Part shown: positions 44,854-52,628 of the stretch, in pieces
Position numbering within the stretch: position 1 is the first letter of the stretch
How the letters are laid out: every line of letters starts with the position of its first letter
DNA from: JAPPHA01 sp963664045
Lineage (GTDB): Bacteria; Pseudomonadota; Alphaproteobacteria; Rhodobacterales; Rhodobacteraceae
Assembly: GCA_963664045.2 (NCBI GenBank)
Contig: CAXXGT010000009.1
Location: 434,001 to 498,000 of the forward strand
Length of the DNA: 64,000 nucleotides
Reading direction: 5' to 3'
Position numbers and translations under genes: made by a program
The notes under the pieces: generated by a model
What the model was told of the DNA's origin: nothing
Database searches by the model: none
What the model saw: only the letters and a program-made list of their open reading frames with translations

Positions 44854-45481
44854 GCTGGGTAATTTGGGAGGGGCATGCTTCCGTTGAGTTATCGAATCCG
44901 CCGGCATTTCGCTGGCCTCAATGGAAGGACACGCCCCATGGAAAAGAGAATACCCGGATCGATGCGCACGCGCGAGACCCTTTCCGAGTTGATCGAAGGC
45001 CGCCTGTCTGCGCCGGAAGCCCGTAGCGAACTGGTGCGTCTGGCGACCCGTCTGATCATCGAGGAAACCCTGGAGGCGGAGAGCCGCGATGTGCTCGGAC
45101 GTGGCTACTACGAGCACGGCGGCGATCCTGGCCGGGGCTACCGCAACGGCAACCGGACCGGACGGATGAAGACCGCCGAAGGGGCGGTGGAATACACGGC
45201 ACCGCAAGGCGATCCGGACCACCAACCTGCTGGAGCGCCTGTTCGGCGAGGAGCGGCGACGCCTGAAAGTGATCCCCAACGCCTGGGGCGAGAAGGCGGT
45301 GCTCAAGTTGATGTTTGCCACGATGACCCGGGCTTCGGAGAAGTGGCGGTCGATCGGGGTGACCGGCTTCGAGCGGCGCCAGATGGAACAGATCAGGGAG
45401 GAGCTGGACGAGGAGTACGAAAAAGCAACCGGACCCGCCCAGAACCCGAAAACGGAAGCATGCCCCTCCAAATTATCCAGC
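44854..45481 (+). mobile_element. Internally deleted IS256-family element with intact inverted repeats
   Basis: The left end GCTGGGTAATTTGGGAGGGG plus CATGCTTCCG (44854-44883) and the right end read inward, GCTGGATAATTTGGAGGGGC plus ATGCTTCCG (45481-45453), are almost identical: one substitution and one extra G over 29-30 bases. Between them lie only 570 bases, against about 1.2-1.4 kb for a full IS256 element. The interior keeps the two ends of the transposase gene. With both repeats present, the element could be moved by an intact transposase elsewhere, like a MITE. No target duplication is evident. Confidence 0.8.
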
Positions 45482-45496
45482 AGATTCGGGACTTGA
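44938..45496 (+). pseudogene. IS256-family transposase, N- and C-terminal ends joined by deletion
   Basis: The N-terminal part MEKRIPGSMRTRETLSELIE continues to YYEHGGDPGRGYRNGNRTGR and VEYTAP, the normal IS256 opening including a YRNGNRxGR block. At about 45205 the sequence jumps, in a different frame, to the C-terminal IRTTNLLERLFGEERRR, VIPNAWGEKAVLKLMFATM and GVTGFERRQMEQIREELDEE. The catalytic middle, with its DDE residues, is gone. The right inverted repeat overlaps the end of this frame. Not functional. Confidence 0.8.
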
Positions 45497-45750
45497 CCCA
45501 TGCCAGGACAGCAGATCTGTGCAACGGTAAACCCTTGAGCGAAATCGCCGCCGGAACAAGCCATTCCGAATCCTACATCCGGACCCGGGCCCAGCTCGCC
45601 TTTCTTTCACCCGCGATCCAAAAAGCGATCTTTGAGGGTCGCCAGCCACCAGACCTCGCCCTCAAACGGATCGTCCGCAAACCAATTCCACTCGATTGGG
45701 ATAGGCAGGCCAAATTGTATGGCTTTGACGTAAGTTCAGGTCATCCCTGA
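45482..45750 (+). pseudogene. Site-specific recombinase, C-terminal fragment
   Basis: About 88 codons matching the end of large serine-recombinase-type proteins common in alphaproteobacteria: a helix-turn-helix region (PLSEIAAGTSHSESYIRTRA) followed by LAFLSPAIQKAIFEGRQPPD and the end block IPLDWDRQAKLYGF. The upstream catalytic part is absent; the IS256-derived element abuts the break. The fragment ends 350 bases from tRNA-Ser on the facing strand, a usual setting for integrated elements that use a tRNA gene as attachment site. Confidence 0.6.
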
Positions 45751-46101
45751 TCCCCATCTGCACTTCCCTGTTTCTGCAGAAGAGTTCCCTGATGATCGCG
45801 AAAAAATTCCCAATGAATTTGCGCAGGGAAATCATCCGTAACACGTTGAAACTACGTCCAGATTTATGGGGAAATTTGGCCAAATGGCTCAGATTCCCAG
45901 AAATTTCCCTGTTAATTCCCTGTTAGCAGGGAATTTTGGCCCTAACCGAAGCGCGTGATGGTGCCTCCGGAGACGACCCTGGGAAATCGCTCTGAACAAC
46001 AACGCAACGGTCGTCTCTCTGGGAAATACCAAAGTCCAAGCCCCCGGAAGAAAGGGAGAAATCAGGGAAAAGGGCTGTTTGCTGGCAGAGACTGGGGTGG
46101 G
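45751..46101. other. Repeat-rich intergenic sequence beside tRNA-Ser
   Basis: About 350 bases, more AT-rich than the flanks. The word TTCCCTG occurs four times (near 45765, 45786, 45906 and 45916) and its complement CAGGGAA at least three times. A short plus frame from 45792 (MIAKKFPMNLRREIIRNTLK) looks like a fragment rather than a gene. Together with the recombinase tail, this is probably what remains at one end of an integrated element. Confidence 0.4.
45914..45939 (+). terminator. Stem-loop with T run after the recombinase fragment
   Basis: AATTCCCTG (45914-45922), loop TTAG, and CAGGGAATT (45927-45935) form a perfect 9-bp stem followed by further T residues on the plus strand. The stem is only moderately GC-rich. 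It could end transcription of the recombinase gene, or it could be part of the TTCCCTG repeat family of this spot. Confidence 0.4.
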
Positions 46102-46193
46102 TGGCGGAGACGAAGGGATTCGAACCCTCGAGACGGGACAAACCGTCTACTCCCTTAGCAGGGGAGCGCCTTCAACCACTCGGCCACGTCTCC
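46102..46193 (-). tRNA. tRNA-Ser, anticodon GCT
   Basis: A 92-base class II tRNA on the minus strand. The 5' acceptor strand GGAGACG (from 46193) pairs with CGTCTCC, followed by discriminator G and an encoded CCA (46102-46104). The D arm has GGCCGAGTGGTTGAAGGC. The anticodon stem-loop CTCCCCTGCTAAGGGAG has anticodon GCT at 46157-46159, reading AGC/AGU serine codons. A long variable arm (AGACGGTTTGTCCCGTCT) identifies serine, and the T loop is GGGTTCGAATCCC. Confidence 0.95.
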
Positions 46194-46478
46194 GCCGACC
46201 GCAATAGCGAACTGTGGCGATAGAGTTCAAGACTAGAATCGAATCATTCGCGTCCAGGGTAGCCGATGTACGCGGCGTTGTTCCGCTTGTCCGTCAGGAA
46301 TGACCGATTCCCTTCGCATCTCGTCGGTCGACGCACGGATTACGTTGTGTCGGATATCGGAACCCAACCGAGAAGTCACAGGGACCTGGGATGTATCCTG
46401 GACTAGGTCAGTCGAGACATCCCGTCACAAAGTTCCGAAAGTTCCCCATTACTGGCTGTCGACTAGCACGGAAGATTG

Positions 46479-48260
46479 TCAGGAAACGGCCGTCTGAGGC
46501 CGCATGTCCTGTCTGCTCACGCCAGCCACAGGGACAGGTCTTTTCATGGCATCGCGCCTGAAAGGTTCCCCGAGTTCCTGGTTCAGGACGACCTCGATGA
46601 ACGTGGTCTGGTTGTCCTTCAACTGTGCCCTGACAGCCATGTTGAGCGCATCGGTCAATGAAGCCATGGTCGTAACCTGGACGCCTTCCATCCCGCATGC
46701 CCTGGCAATCGCGGCATACGAGACGTCGAGGTCCAGTTCGGTACCAACGAAATTGTCGTCGAACCAGAGCGTCGTGTTTCGTTTTTCGGCGCCCCATTGA
46801 TAGTTCCGGAAAATGATCATCGTGATCGGCGGCCACTCATTCCGGCCACAAGCCGTCATTTCGTTCATCGAGATTCCGAAGGCCCCATCGCCGGCGAACC
46901 CGACAACCGGCGTATCAGGGTTTCCTATTTTCGCGCCGACAATCGCCGGAAACCCGTAACCACAGGGGCCGAACAGACCCGGTGCGAGGTATTTGCGGCC
47001 CTGCTCAAAGGTCGGATAGGCGTTTCCGATCGCGCAATTGTTCCCGATGTCCGAGGAAATGATCGCATCCCTTGGCAAGGAGGTCTGAATTGCGCGCCAT
47101 GCCATTCGGGGTGACATGTGACTCGGCTGGCTCGCCCGAACTCTTTCGTTCCAACTTGTGCCTGGGTCGTCGTCTTCGTGATCCATGGACGTAAGTTCCT
47201 GGGCCCAGGCTGACTTGATCCTCGCGATCGTGGCAAGACGGTCTTCACGACCCGCATCCCCGGCGTCAGCAGGCAGGCGGCTGAGCAAGGACTGTGCGAC
47301 GCTTCGTGCGTCTCCGACTATCCCGACCGTGACAGGCTTGGTCAGGCCGATCCGGTCAGGATTGATGTCGACCTGAATGATTGAGGCGTCCTCTGGCCAG
47401 TAATCGATTCCATACCCGGGCAGCGTGGAGAACGGGTTCAAACGGGTGCCAAGTGCAAGGACGACATCGGCTTTCGCGATCAGTTTCATTCCGGCCTTGG
47501 ACCCATTGTAGCCGAGCGGCCCTGCAAACAGCGGATGTGAGCCAGGGAAGGCGTCATTGTGCTGGTACCCGCAGCAAACCGGGGCTCCAAGTCGTTCGGC
47601 AAGCGCGACGGATTCGGCAATCGCGTCTCCAATGACGACACCTGCTCCGTTCAGGATTACCGGAAACCTTGCCCGCGAAATAAGTTCGGTGGCTTTGGCC
47701 AGCGCATCCTCGCCGCCGGACGGGCGCTCAAAATCGACGACCGAGGGAAGGTCGATATCGACAACTTGAGTCCAGTAGTCCCGCGGAACATTGATCTGGG
47801 CGGGAGCCGATGCGCGTTTCGCCTGCATGATGACGCGATTCAGGACCTCGGCCATTCTCGACGGGTCACGAACCTCTTCCTGGTACGCAACCATGTCCCT
47901 GAACAGGGCCATCTGCTCAACTTCCTGGAAACCACCTTGGCCCATTGTCTTGTTGGCGGCCTGCGGGGTCACGAGGAGCAGAGGTGTATGGTTCCAGTAC
48001 GCAGTCTTGACCGGCGTAACGAAGTTGGTGACCCCTGGACCGTTTTGGGCAACCATCATGGCCATCTTGCCGGTAGCCCTGGTGTAGCCGTCGGCCATCA
48101 TCCCGGCATTGCACTCATGTGCAGCGTCCCAGAAAGTGATGCCGGCGGCCGGGAAAAGGTCCGAAATCGGCATCATTGCCGACCCGATGATTCCGAACGT
48201 GTGTTCGATGCCGTGCATCTGGAGAACCTTGATGAATGCCTCTTCCGTTGTCATCTTCAT
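46479..48260 (-). CDS. xsc: Sulfoacetaldehyde acetyltransferase
   Basis: A 593-residue thiamine-diphosphate enzyme that converts sulfoacetaldehyde and phosphate to acetyl phosphate and sulfite, the key step of taurine and isethionate breakdown. The TPP-family parts are in order: N-terminal pyrimidine-binding domain (TTEEAFIKVLQMHGIEHTFG, with GIIGSAMMPISDLFPAAG), central domain with LNGAGVVIGDA, and C-terminal pyrophosphate site GDGAFGISMNEMTACGRNEW. The DAAHECNAGMMADGYTRATG block is typical of Xsc and differs from acetolactate synthase. Length matches known Xsc (about 590). The neighbours are a tRNA and a hydrolase; no taurine transporter, taurine-pyruvate aminotransferase or phosphotransacetylase gene is adjacent. 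Single-gene transcription is likely. Confidence 0.93.
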   Translation of the reverse strand: MKMTTEEAFIKVLQMHGIEHTFGIIGSAMMPISDLFPAAGITFWDAAHECNAGMMADGYTRATGKMAMMVAQNGPGVTNFVTPVKTAYWNHTPLLLVTPQAANKTMGQGGFQEVEQMALFRDMVAYQEEVRDPSRMAEVLNRVIMQAKRASAPAQINVPRDYWTQVVDIDLPSVVDFERPSGGEDALAKATELISRARFPVILNGAGVVIGDAIAESVALAERLGAPVCCGYQHNDAFPGSHPLFAGPLGYNGSKAGMKLIAKADVVLALGTRLNPFSTLPGYGIDYWPEDASIIQVDINPDRIGLTKPVTVGIVGDARSVAQSLLSRLPADAGDAGREDRLATIARIKSAWAQELTSMDHEDDDPGTSWNERVRASQPSHMSPRMAWRAIQTSLPRDAIISSDIGNNCAIGNAYPTFEQGRKYLAPGLFGPCGYGFPAIVGAKIGNPDTPVVGFAGDGAFGISMNEMTACGRNEWPPITMIIFRNYQWGAEKRNTTLWFDDNFVGTELDLDVSYAAIARACGMEGVQVTTMASLTDALNMAVRAQLKDNQTTFIEVVLNQELGEPFRRDAMKRPVPVAGVSRQDMRPQTAVS

Positions 48261-48971
48261 TGGTCTGCCGCCCTTTTCCGCAGGTCAGGTGATTTACGCG
48301 CAGTTGATCGTTCTTCCGCCAGCACCGGCCAGTTTCCAGAAGATCGTGATTGCCACATGCATTTGTACGGATGTTTGACGAGGCTGCAACGCCGTCGGTC
48401 ACGTAAAGACGCCATGTTGCGCTTCCTGTAGCGCCAGAATGGCGACGCAATGATTCCAGAATGAAGTCACATGCAATTGCGGCGTTTCAGGTGCGGTCGT
48501 CTGGGTCTCTGTTTCTGCTCGCAGCAAGAGCTTCGACTATCATCTCGGGCAAATTGCATCGGACCGTCCGCTCCTCTTACCGCAGGACTTCGGGTCATAA
48601 TTGAAAGCCATTTGCGCCAGGAACCGCCCGGTTCATTGCCTCGGACTCGGTGACGGTGAAGAACCCGGTCGTGATTGCTTATGAAACCGGACGCATTGCC
48701 ACCTGCACTTGAACTTGGCCGGGCTCGAGTGGATATGGGTTGTCATGTTGTCGCAAGGTCTTGATCCGGCGTCAGCAGCTTTCGGCGAACATGGCAAGGA
48801 CAACTCCGCCGAAGTGTTTGTCATTTGGCTTGGCCGCCTCCCGGTTCATCGCCGTACCGCTGCAAGGGAACAAAAGGTATCGTTGATGCGCCTCGTTTCT
48901 GATTTCTCAATCCGCCATCCAGGCAAGCGGAATTCCGAAGATGTCAGCAAACTTCCCGGGAGCGGCCGTGC
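48261..48971. other. Long intergenic region between xsc and the MBL-fold gene
   Basis: About 710 bases upstream of xsc on the minus strand. Open frames are short or lack family features. The area should include the xsc promoter. No repeat or RNA gene recognised. Confidence 0.35.
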
Positions 48972-49655
48972 TCAATACGGATCCAGAACAAATGCTCTGG
49001 TGGTGTCGGGAAGAGCGGTGGCATCGATTGTGATGGTACTTTCGTTTGCCACGTCAACCAGTTCTGCGGGAAAGAACCTCAGGAATTCATCGATCGTGAA
49101 CATGTCGTTCCGAAGATATTCCGGTGTGCGGTAGTGCATTGGTATGACCACGCGCGGAGCCACATGGCCGATCACCCTCATCAATTCATCGAGCGAGATG
49201 ACCGGAAAACCGCCCGCATGACCCAACAACACGTTGACCCCGCTGAAAAATTCCAATTGGTCGTCTGAGAAATCTTCGCCCATGTCACCCATGTGCCCGA
49301 CCTCCAGGCCATCGACCGCGAACCGGTACATGGCATTCTGGTCGGGATGTCCGCTCGGATGATCCGAGTGTTCCATTGCCTCGATCGCGGAAAACCGGAT
49401 TCCGTGGGTCGATGTGGTGCCACCATCCAGCGCAACTTCGAGTGCGTCAATCACGGTTGCGCCGGGTTTTTTTGGAACGAGGTGGTCATTGTCGTGAAAA
49501 TCGTCGCTGCTACTCGATTTGATCACGATGTCGGCGGGATCCGGAAAGGGCTTGAAACCCGCCTTTTCGGGGTCGTAGGGATCGGTGACGATTCTGAGGC
49601 CACTTTCGGAAACGATTCCGAAACTCGCCTGACCATACCATGTGAATTCAGCCAT
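48972..49655 (-). CDS. Metallo-beta-lactamase-fold hydrolase
   Basis: A 227-residue protein of the UlaG/UPF0173-like branch of the metallo-beta-lactamase fold. It begins FTWYGQASFGIVSESGLRIV, where relatives have WxGHASF; the first histidine of that family motif is replaced by Q. The HxHxDH motif is altered to HDNDHLV, but VGHMGDMGEDFSDDQL, LLGHAGGFPVI and VIPMHYRTPEY keep the later metal-binding residues and the fold. The changed first site suggests a single-metal or non-canonical enzyme. Function is unknown. The gene is alone, on the same strand as xsc but 700 bases away. Confidence 0.75.
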   Translation of the reverse strand: MAEFTWYGQASFGIVSESGLRIVTDPYDPEKAGFKPFPDPADIVIKSSSSDDFHDNDHLVPKKPGATVIDALEVALDGGTTSTHGIRFSAIEAMEHSDHPSGHPDQNAMYRFAVDGLEVGHMGDMGEDFSDDQLEFFSGVNVLLGHAGGFPVISLDELMRVIGHVAPRVVIPMHYRTPEYLRNDMFTIDEFLRFFPAELVDVANESTITIDATALPDTTRAFVLDPY

Positions 49656-50181
49656 TGCTCAACCTTCCTGACCTGTGCCGAGCGCGAAAAGAGTTGCGCC
49701 TGGATAACGATACGCGAAAAAGAGATCGGATTTGTTCTGCAGTCAAAACCCGAAAGCCTTGTTTGTCAAACCGGATTCACTGCCCGCGGATGAGCGCACA
49801 AGGGTGGCGACGGCCAAGTGGTGGCAGCGGACTTCTCGCCTGCAACAGGAAAGACGGCGGATCCGTATCCGTGCCTTGCGCTCGAAACCGGGAATGGAAA
49901 TGAGGAACGCAGTCCGCCGTGGTCGCGCACGCGAGATCGCAGCGGGTGTGCGGCGAGGCAGATGGCAAAGCAGTGGCGCCGGCATTTGGGCAGCCGGAGT
50001 GGCTATTGTCGAGAACGCCAGGACGCCTCGACGGTATCATGAGACTTCATTCGGACGATTGAAATTGCGCCGAATGAACGGAATGTTGTTTTCACGCTCG
50101 GTCAAATCAGTCTGACGAGTCCGCTCACCGCCCGAGAAACCGACAATTCAAGGCAACCCGGTTGTTGCTGTTTTGCCTGCG
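49656..50181. other. Intergenic region between MBL-fold gene and serB
   Basis: About 525 bases. A plus-strand frame at 49732-50115 is very rich in arginine and looks like a non-coding reading of GC-rich DNA. Nothing else is supported. Confidence 0.35.
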
Positions 50182-51102
50182 TCACCGGGATCGACCGACC
50201 GAAGCGTTGGTCGGCGTTCCGGGTCCCTGGAACTCGTCAAGCCGATAACCCTGGAGGAACAGCAACCCGCTGAGGTCAGCGAACTCGAGAACGTGCCGAC
50301 TGCGCGCCGCGACTGCGGGTTTAGAATGTAACGCAACGCCAATGCCGGCCATTCGCAACATGTCCAGGTCATTCGCGCCGTCTCCCACTGCCAGAACGTC
50401 CTTCGCCCGCAACTCCAACCTTTCGGTGACTTCCGTCAGCATTTCGGCCTTTGCTTCTCGCCCAAGTATGGGTGTTCCAGGCTCGCCTGTTAGCTTGCCG
50501 TCCCGCTTGAGCAATGCATTGGCCCGGTATTCGTCGAACCCGAGGCGGGCCGCGACGACCCTGGTGAAATCGTCGAAGCCCCCCGAAACGAGTACGCTAT
50601 AGGCGCCATGTGCCTTCATGGTCGCGACGAGTTCCAGCCCGCCGGGCGCCAGCGTGATTCGGTTTTCGACGACGTGATCAATGACCGAAACATCCAGCTC
50701 CGCGAGGAGACTGACCCTGTACCGAACGGCGTCTTCGAATTCGAGCTCGCCGTTCATTGCCGCGGCAGTGATCTTTTTGACTTCATCCCCGATTCCGACA
50801 TGCGCCGCGAGTTCATCAAGGCTTTCCTCGAGAATCATGGTGCTGTCCATGTCGGCGAACAGCACTCTTTTCTTGCGGTTGGCACCTGGAACCACGCAAA
50901 GATCCACCCGGCAGGTGTGAAGCCTCGTCCGGATGTCGCCGATCGCCCCGGGATCAGGCTTTTCACCGAGCAGGAACTCACAGGCTTGTCCGTCAGCCAA
51001 CCAACTGATCGTGTCGCCTTTCAGGCGGTCCCTGACGGGCCGGACGATCTCCGGCGTCAGTCGTGCCACGCCGGGATTCGAAACTAGGACGGCGATATAC
51101 AT
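50182..51102 (-). CDS. serB: Phosphoserine phosphatase
   Basis: A 306-residue HAD-superfamily enzyme that makes L-serine from phosphoserine, the last step of serine synthesis. The catalytic DxD motif is LFADMDSTMILEES; motif II is VLVSGGFDDFT; the lysine and motif III are in GREAKAEML and VGDGANDLDML. About 80 residues precede the HAD core, as in other proteobacterial SerB proteins. The C-terminal tail (about 20 residues) is disordered-looking. It is divergent from serC, with 287 bases between them, so all three serine genes lie together and may share control. Confidence 0.94.
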   Translation of the reverse strand: MYIAVLVSNPGVARLTPEIVRPVRDRLKGDTISWLADGQACEFLLGEKPDPGAIGDIRTRLHTCRVDLCVVPGANRKKRVLFADMDSTMILEESLDELAAHVGIGDEVKKITAAAMNGELEFEDAVRYRVSLLAELDVSVIDHVVENRITLAPGGLELVATMKAHGAYSVLVSGGFDDFTRVVAARLGFDEYRANALLKRDGKLTGEPGTPILGREAKAEMLTEVTERLELRAKDVLAVGDGANDLDMLRMAGIGVALHSKPAVAARSRHVLEFADLSGLLFLQGYRLDEFQGPGTPTNASVGRSR

Positions 51103-51330
51103 CAGGAGCCTCTTGTTGCGCCGACAAGACCAGTATCGATTGACACGTGGACAATCTCACGGAGCGGAGAGTGCGTGCAACATCTCATATTTCAATGGAT
51201 GCTGTCCCTGTAGATCGGTCCGGGAGTCGACGAATTCCTCCATCCCCTGGACCTGCCGGTTCCGGTTCAAGGTCCTTCGCGATGGAATCGCGGCATCCGC
51301 TTCCTTGCTTGAGAACCCGCCGGGCGTCAG

Positions 51331-51389
51331 GTAATGGCAGCGCGGGCCACTCCTCCCCAACGAGGGGCGTTTGCCTGAGAGGGTAATAA
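51331..51389 (+). promoter_or_regulatory. Structured leader before serC (possible serC RNA motif)
   Basis: Two hairpins lie directly before the serC start. The first is CTCCTC (51350-51355), loop CCCAAC, GAGGGG (51362-51367), with one G-T pair. The second is TTGCC (51371-51375), loop TGAGAG, GGTAA (51382-51386), which overlaps the purine-rich ribosome binding region. A different pairing of GGCA (51336-51339) with TGCC (51372-51375) would exclude the second hairpin. Position and layout fit the serC motif described in alphaproteobacteria, but no covariance search was done. Confidence 0.5.
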
Positions 51390-52559
51390 ATGATCAATTC
51401 CAAGCCGGAGTTTCGTCCGGCAAACCCGAGGTTTTCCTCCGGCCCCTGTCCCAAGCCGCCGGGATGGGCGCCATCCGACCTTCCGCTCGATCTTCTGGGC
51501 AGGTCGCATCGTTCGCTTCCGGGCAAGGCCAGGCTGGAACGGTTGATCGGCCTGACGCGCGAAATCCTGAGGGTTCCTGACGACTATCGCGTTGGGATCG
51601 TCCCGGCGTCGGATACCGGTGCCGTCGAGATGGCGCTGTGGTCACTCCTGGGATGCCGTCCGGTCGATGTCCTTGCGTGGGAGAGTTTCGGAAAGGCGTG
51701 GCTAAATGACGTGGTGTCCGAACTCAAGCTGGACGGCGTCAATCGCCACGTCGCGGATTATGGACTGTTGCCCGATCTCGCTGCAGTCGATTTCAGCAAT
51801 GACGTCATTTTCACATGGAACGGAACGACGTCGGGCGTTCGGGTTCCGGACGGCGCGTTTATCCCGGACGACAGGAGCGGGCTGACGATCTGCGATGCAA
51901 CGTCAGCGGTCTTTGCTCAGGAGCTCCCGTGGGACAAACTCGACGTGACCACGTTTTCCTGGCAAAAGGCGCTCGGCGGAGAAGCAGCCCATGGAATGCT
52001 CATCCTGTCGCCGCGCGCCGCCGCGCGGCTCGAGTCGTGGACACCACCCTGGCCGATTCCCAAGGTTTTCAGACTGACCAGGGCTGGCAAACTCAACGAA
52101 TCCATCTTCAGGGGCGCGACAATCAACACACCGTCGATGCTTTGCGTCGAGGACTGTATTGCGGCGCTCGAATGGGCATCGATTGTTGGCGGTCTCGATG
52201 CCATGATCGGCCGGGCAAATGCGAATCTGGCCGCCGTGACCGGGTTCGTGGAAAACCGCGACTGGCTGGACTTTCTCGCGGTCGATCCCGCGACCCGGTC
52301 CAACACTTCGGTCTGCCTGAAATTCGCACACCCGGGTGTTGCCATGCTCGACCCGAAGGCAAGAGCCCGGTTCGCGCGCGGAATCGTGTCACGGCTGGAA
52401 GAAGAAGCAGCCGCGTTCGACATCGGGTCCTACCGCGATGCGCCGCCGGGTCTGCGGATTTGGACAGGTAGCACGGTCGAGGTCAGCGATCTTGAAATGC
52501 TGTTCCCCTGGCTGGATTGGGCGTTCGCGTTGCAATTGACGGTGCTGAGTCACGATTGA
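51390..52559 (+). CDS. serC: Phosphoserine aminotransferase
   Basis: A 389-residue class V PLP aminotransferase that converts 3-phosphohydroxypyruvate and glutamate to phosphoserine. The N-terminus RPANPRFSSGPCPKPPGW is typical of the alphaproteobacterial SerC type. The PLP lysine lies in TTFSWQKALGGEAAHGML, and DATSAVFAQELPW supplies the cofactor aspartate. Length fits this longer SerC group (about 390). It starts with ATG 51390 just after a structured leader, and serA follows 69 bases downstream, so the two form an operon. Confidence 0.95.
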   Translation: MINSKPEFRPANPRFSSGPCPKPPGWAPSDLPLDLLGRSHRSLPGKARLERLIGLTREILRVPDDYRVGIVPASDTGAVEMALWSLLGCRPVDVLAWESFGKAWLNDVVSELKLDGVNRHVADYGLLPDLAAVDFSNDVIFTWNGTTSGVRVPDGAFIPDDRSGLTICDATSAVFAQELPWDKLDVTTFSWQKALGGEAAHGMLILSPRAAARLESWTPPWPIPKVFRLTRAGKLNESIFRGATINTPSMLCVEDCIAALEWASIVGGLDAMIGRANANLAAVTGFVENRDWLDFLAVDPATRSNTSVCLKFAHPGVAMLDPKARARFARGIVSRLEEEAAAFDIGSYRDAPPGLRIWTGSTVEVSDLEMLFPWLDWAFALQLTVLSHD

Positions 52560-52628
52560 TCCCGCATCGTTGCCGGCCGCGCAGGGACCGCGGAAACCGT
52601 CATTGAATCACAACATGGGAGTAGCGAA

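Noticed and set aside
46479..48260. Calling the TPP enzyme acetolactate synthase.
   Set aside because: The active-site and N-terminal blocks, the length and the TACGRNEW region fit sulfoacetaldehyde acetyltransferase better, and no small regulatory subunit gene is adjacent.
49732..50115. A 127-codon plus-strand frame between the MBL-fold gene and serB.
   Set aside because: Extremely arginine-rich with no domain, no ribosome binding site and no similarity recognised; looks like chance.
51371..51386. CTGAGAG element before serC as part of a TPP riboswitch.
   Set aside because: The short CTGAGAG-type word alone is present; the rest of the TPP aptamer is absent and the gene is for serine synthesis.
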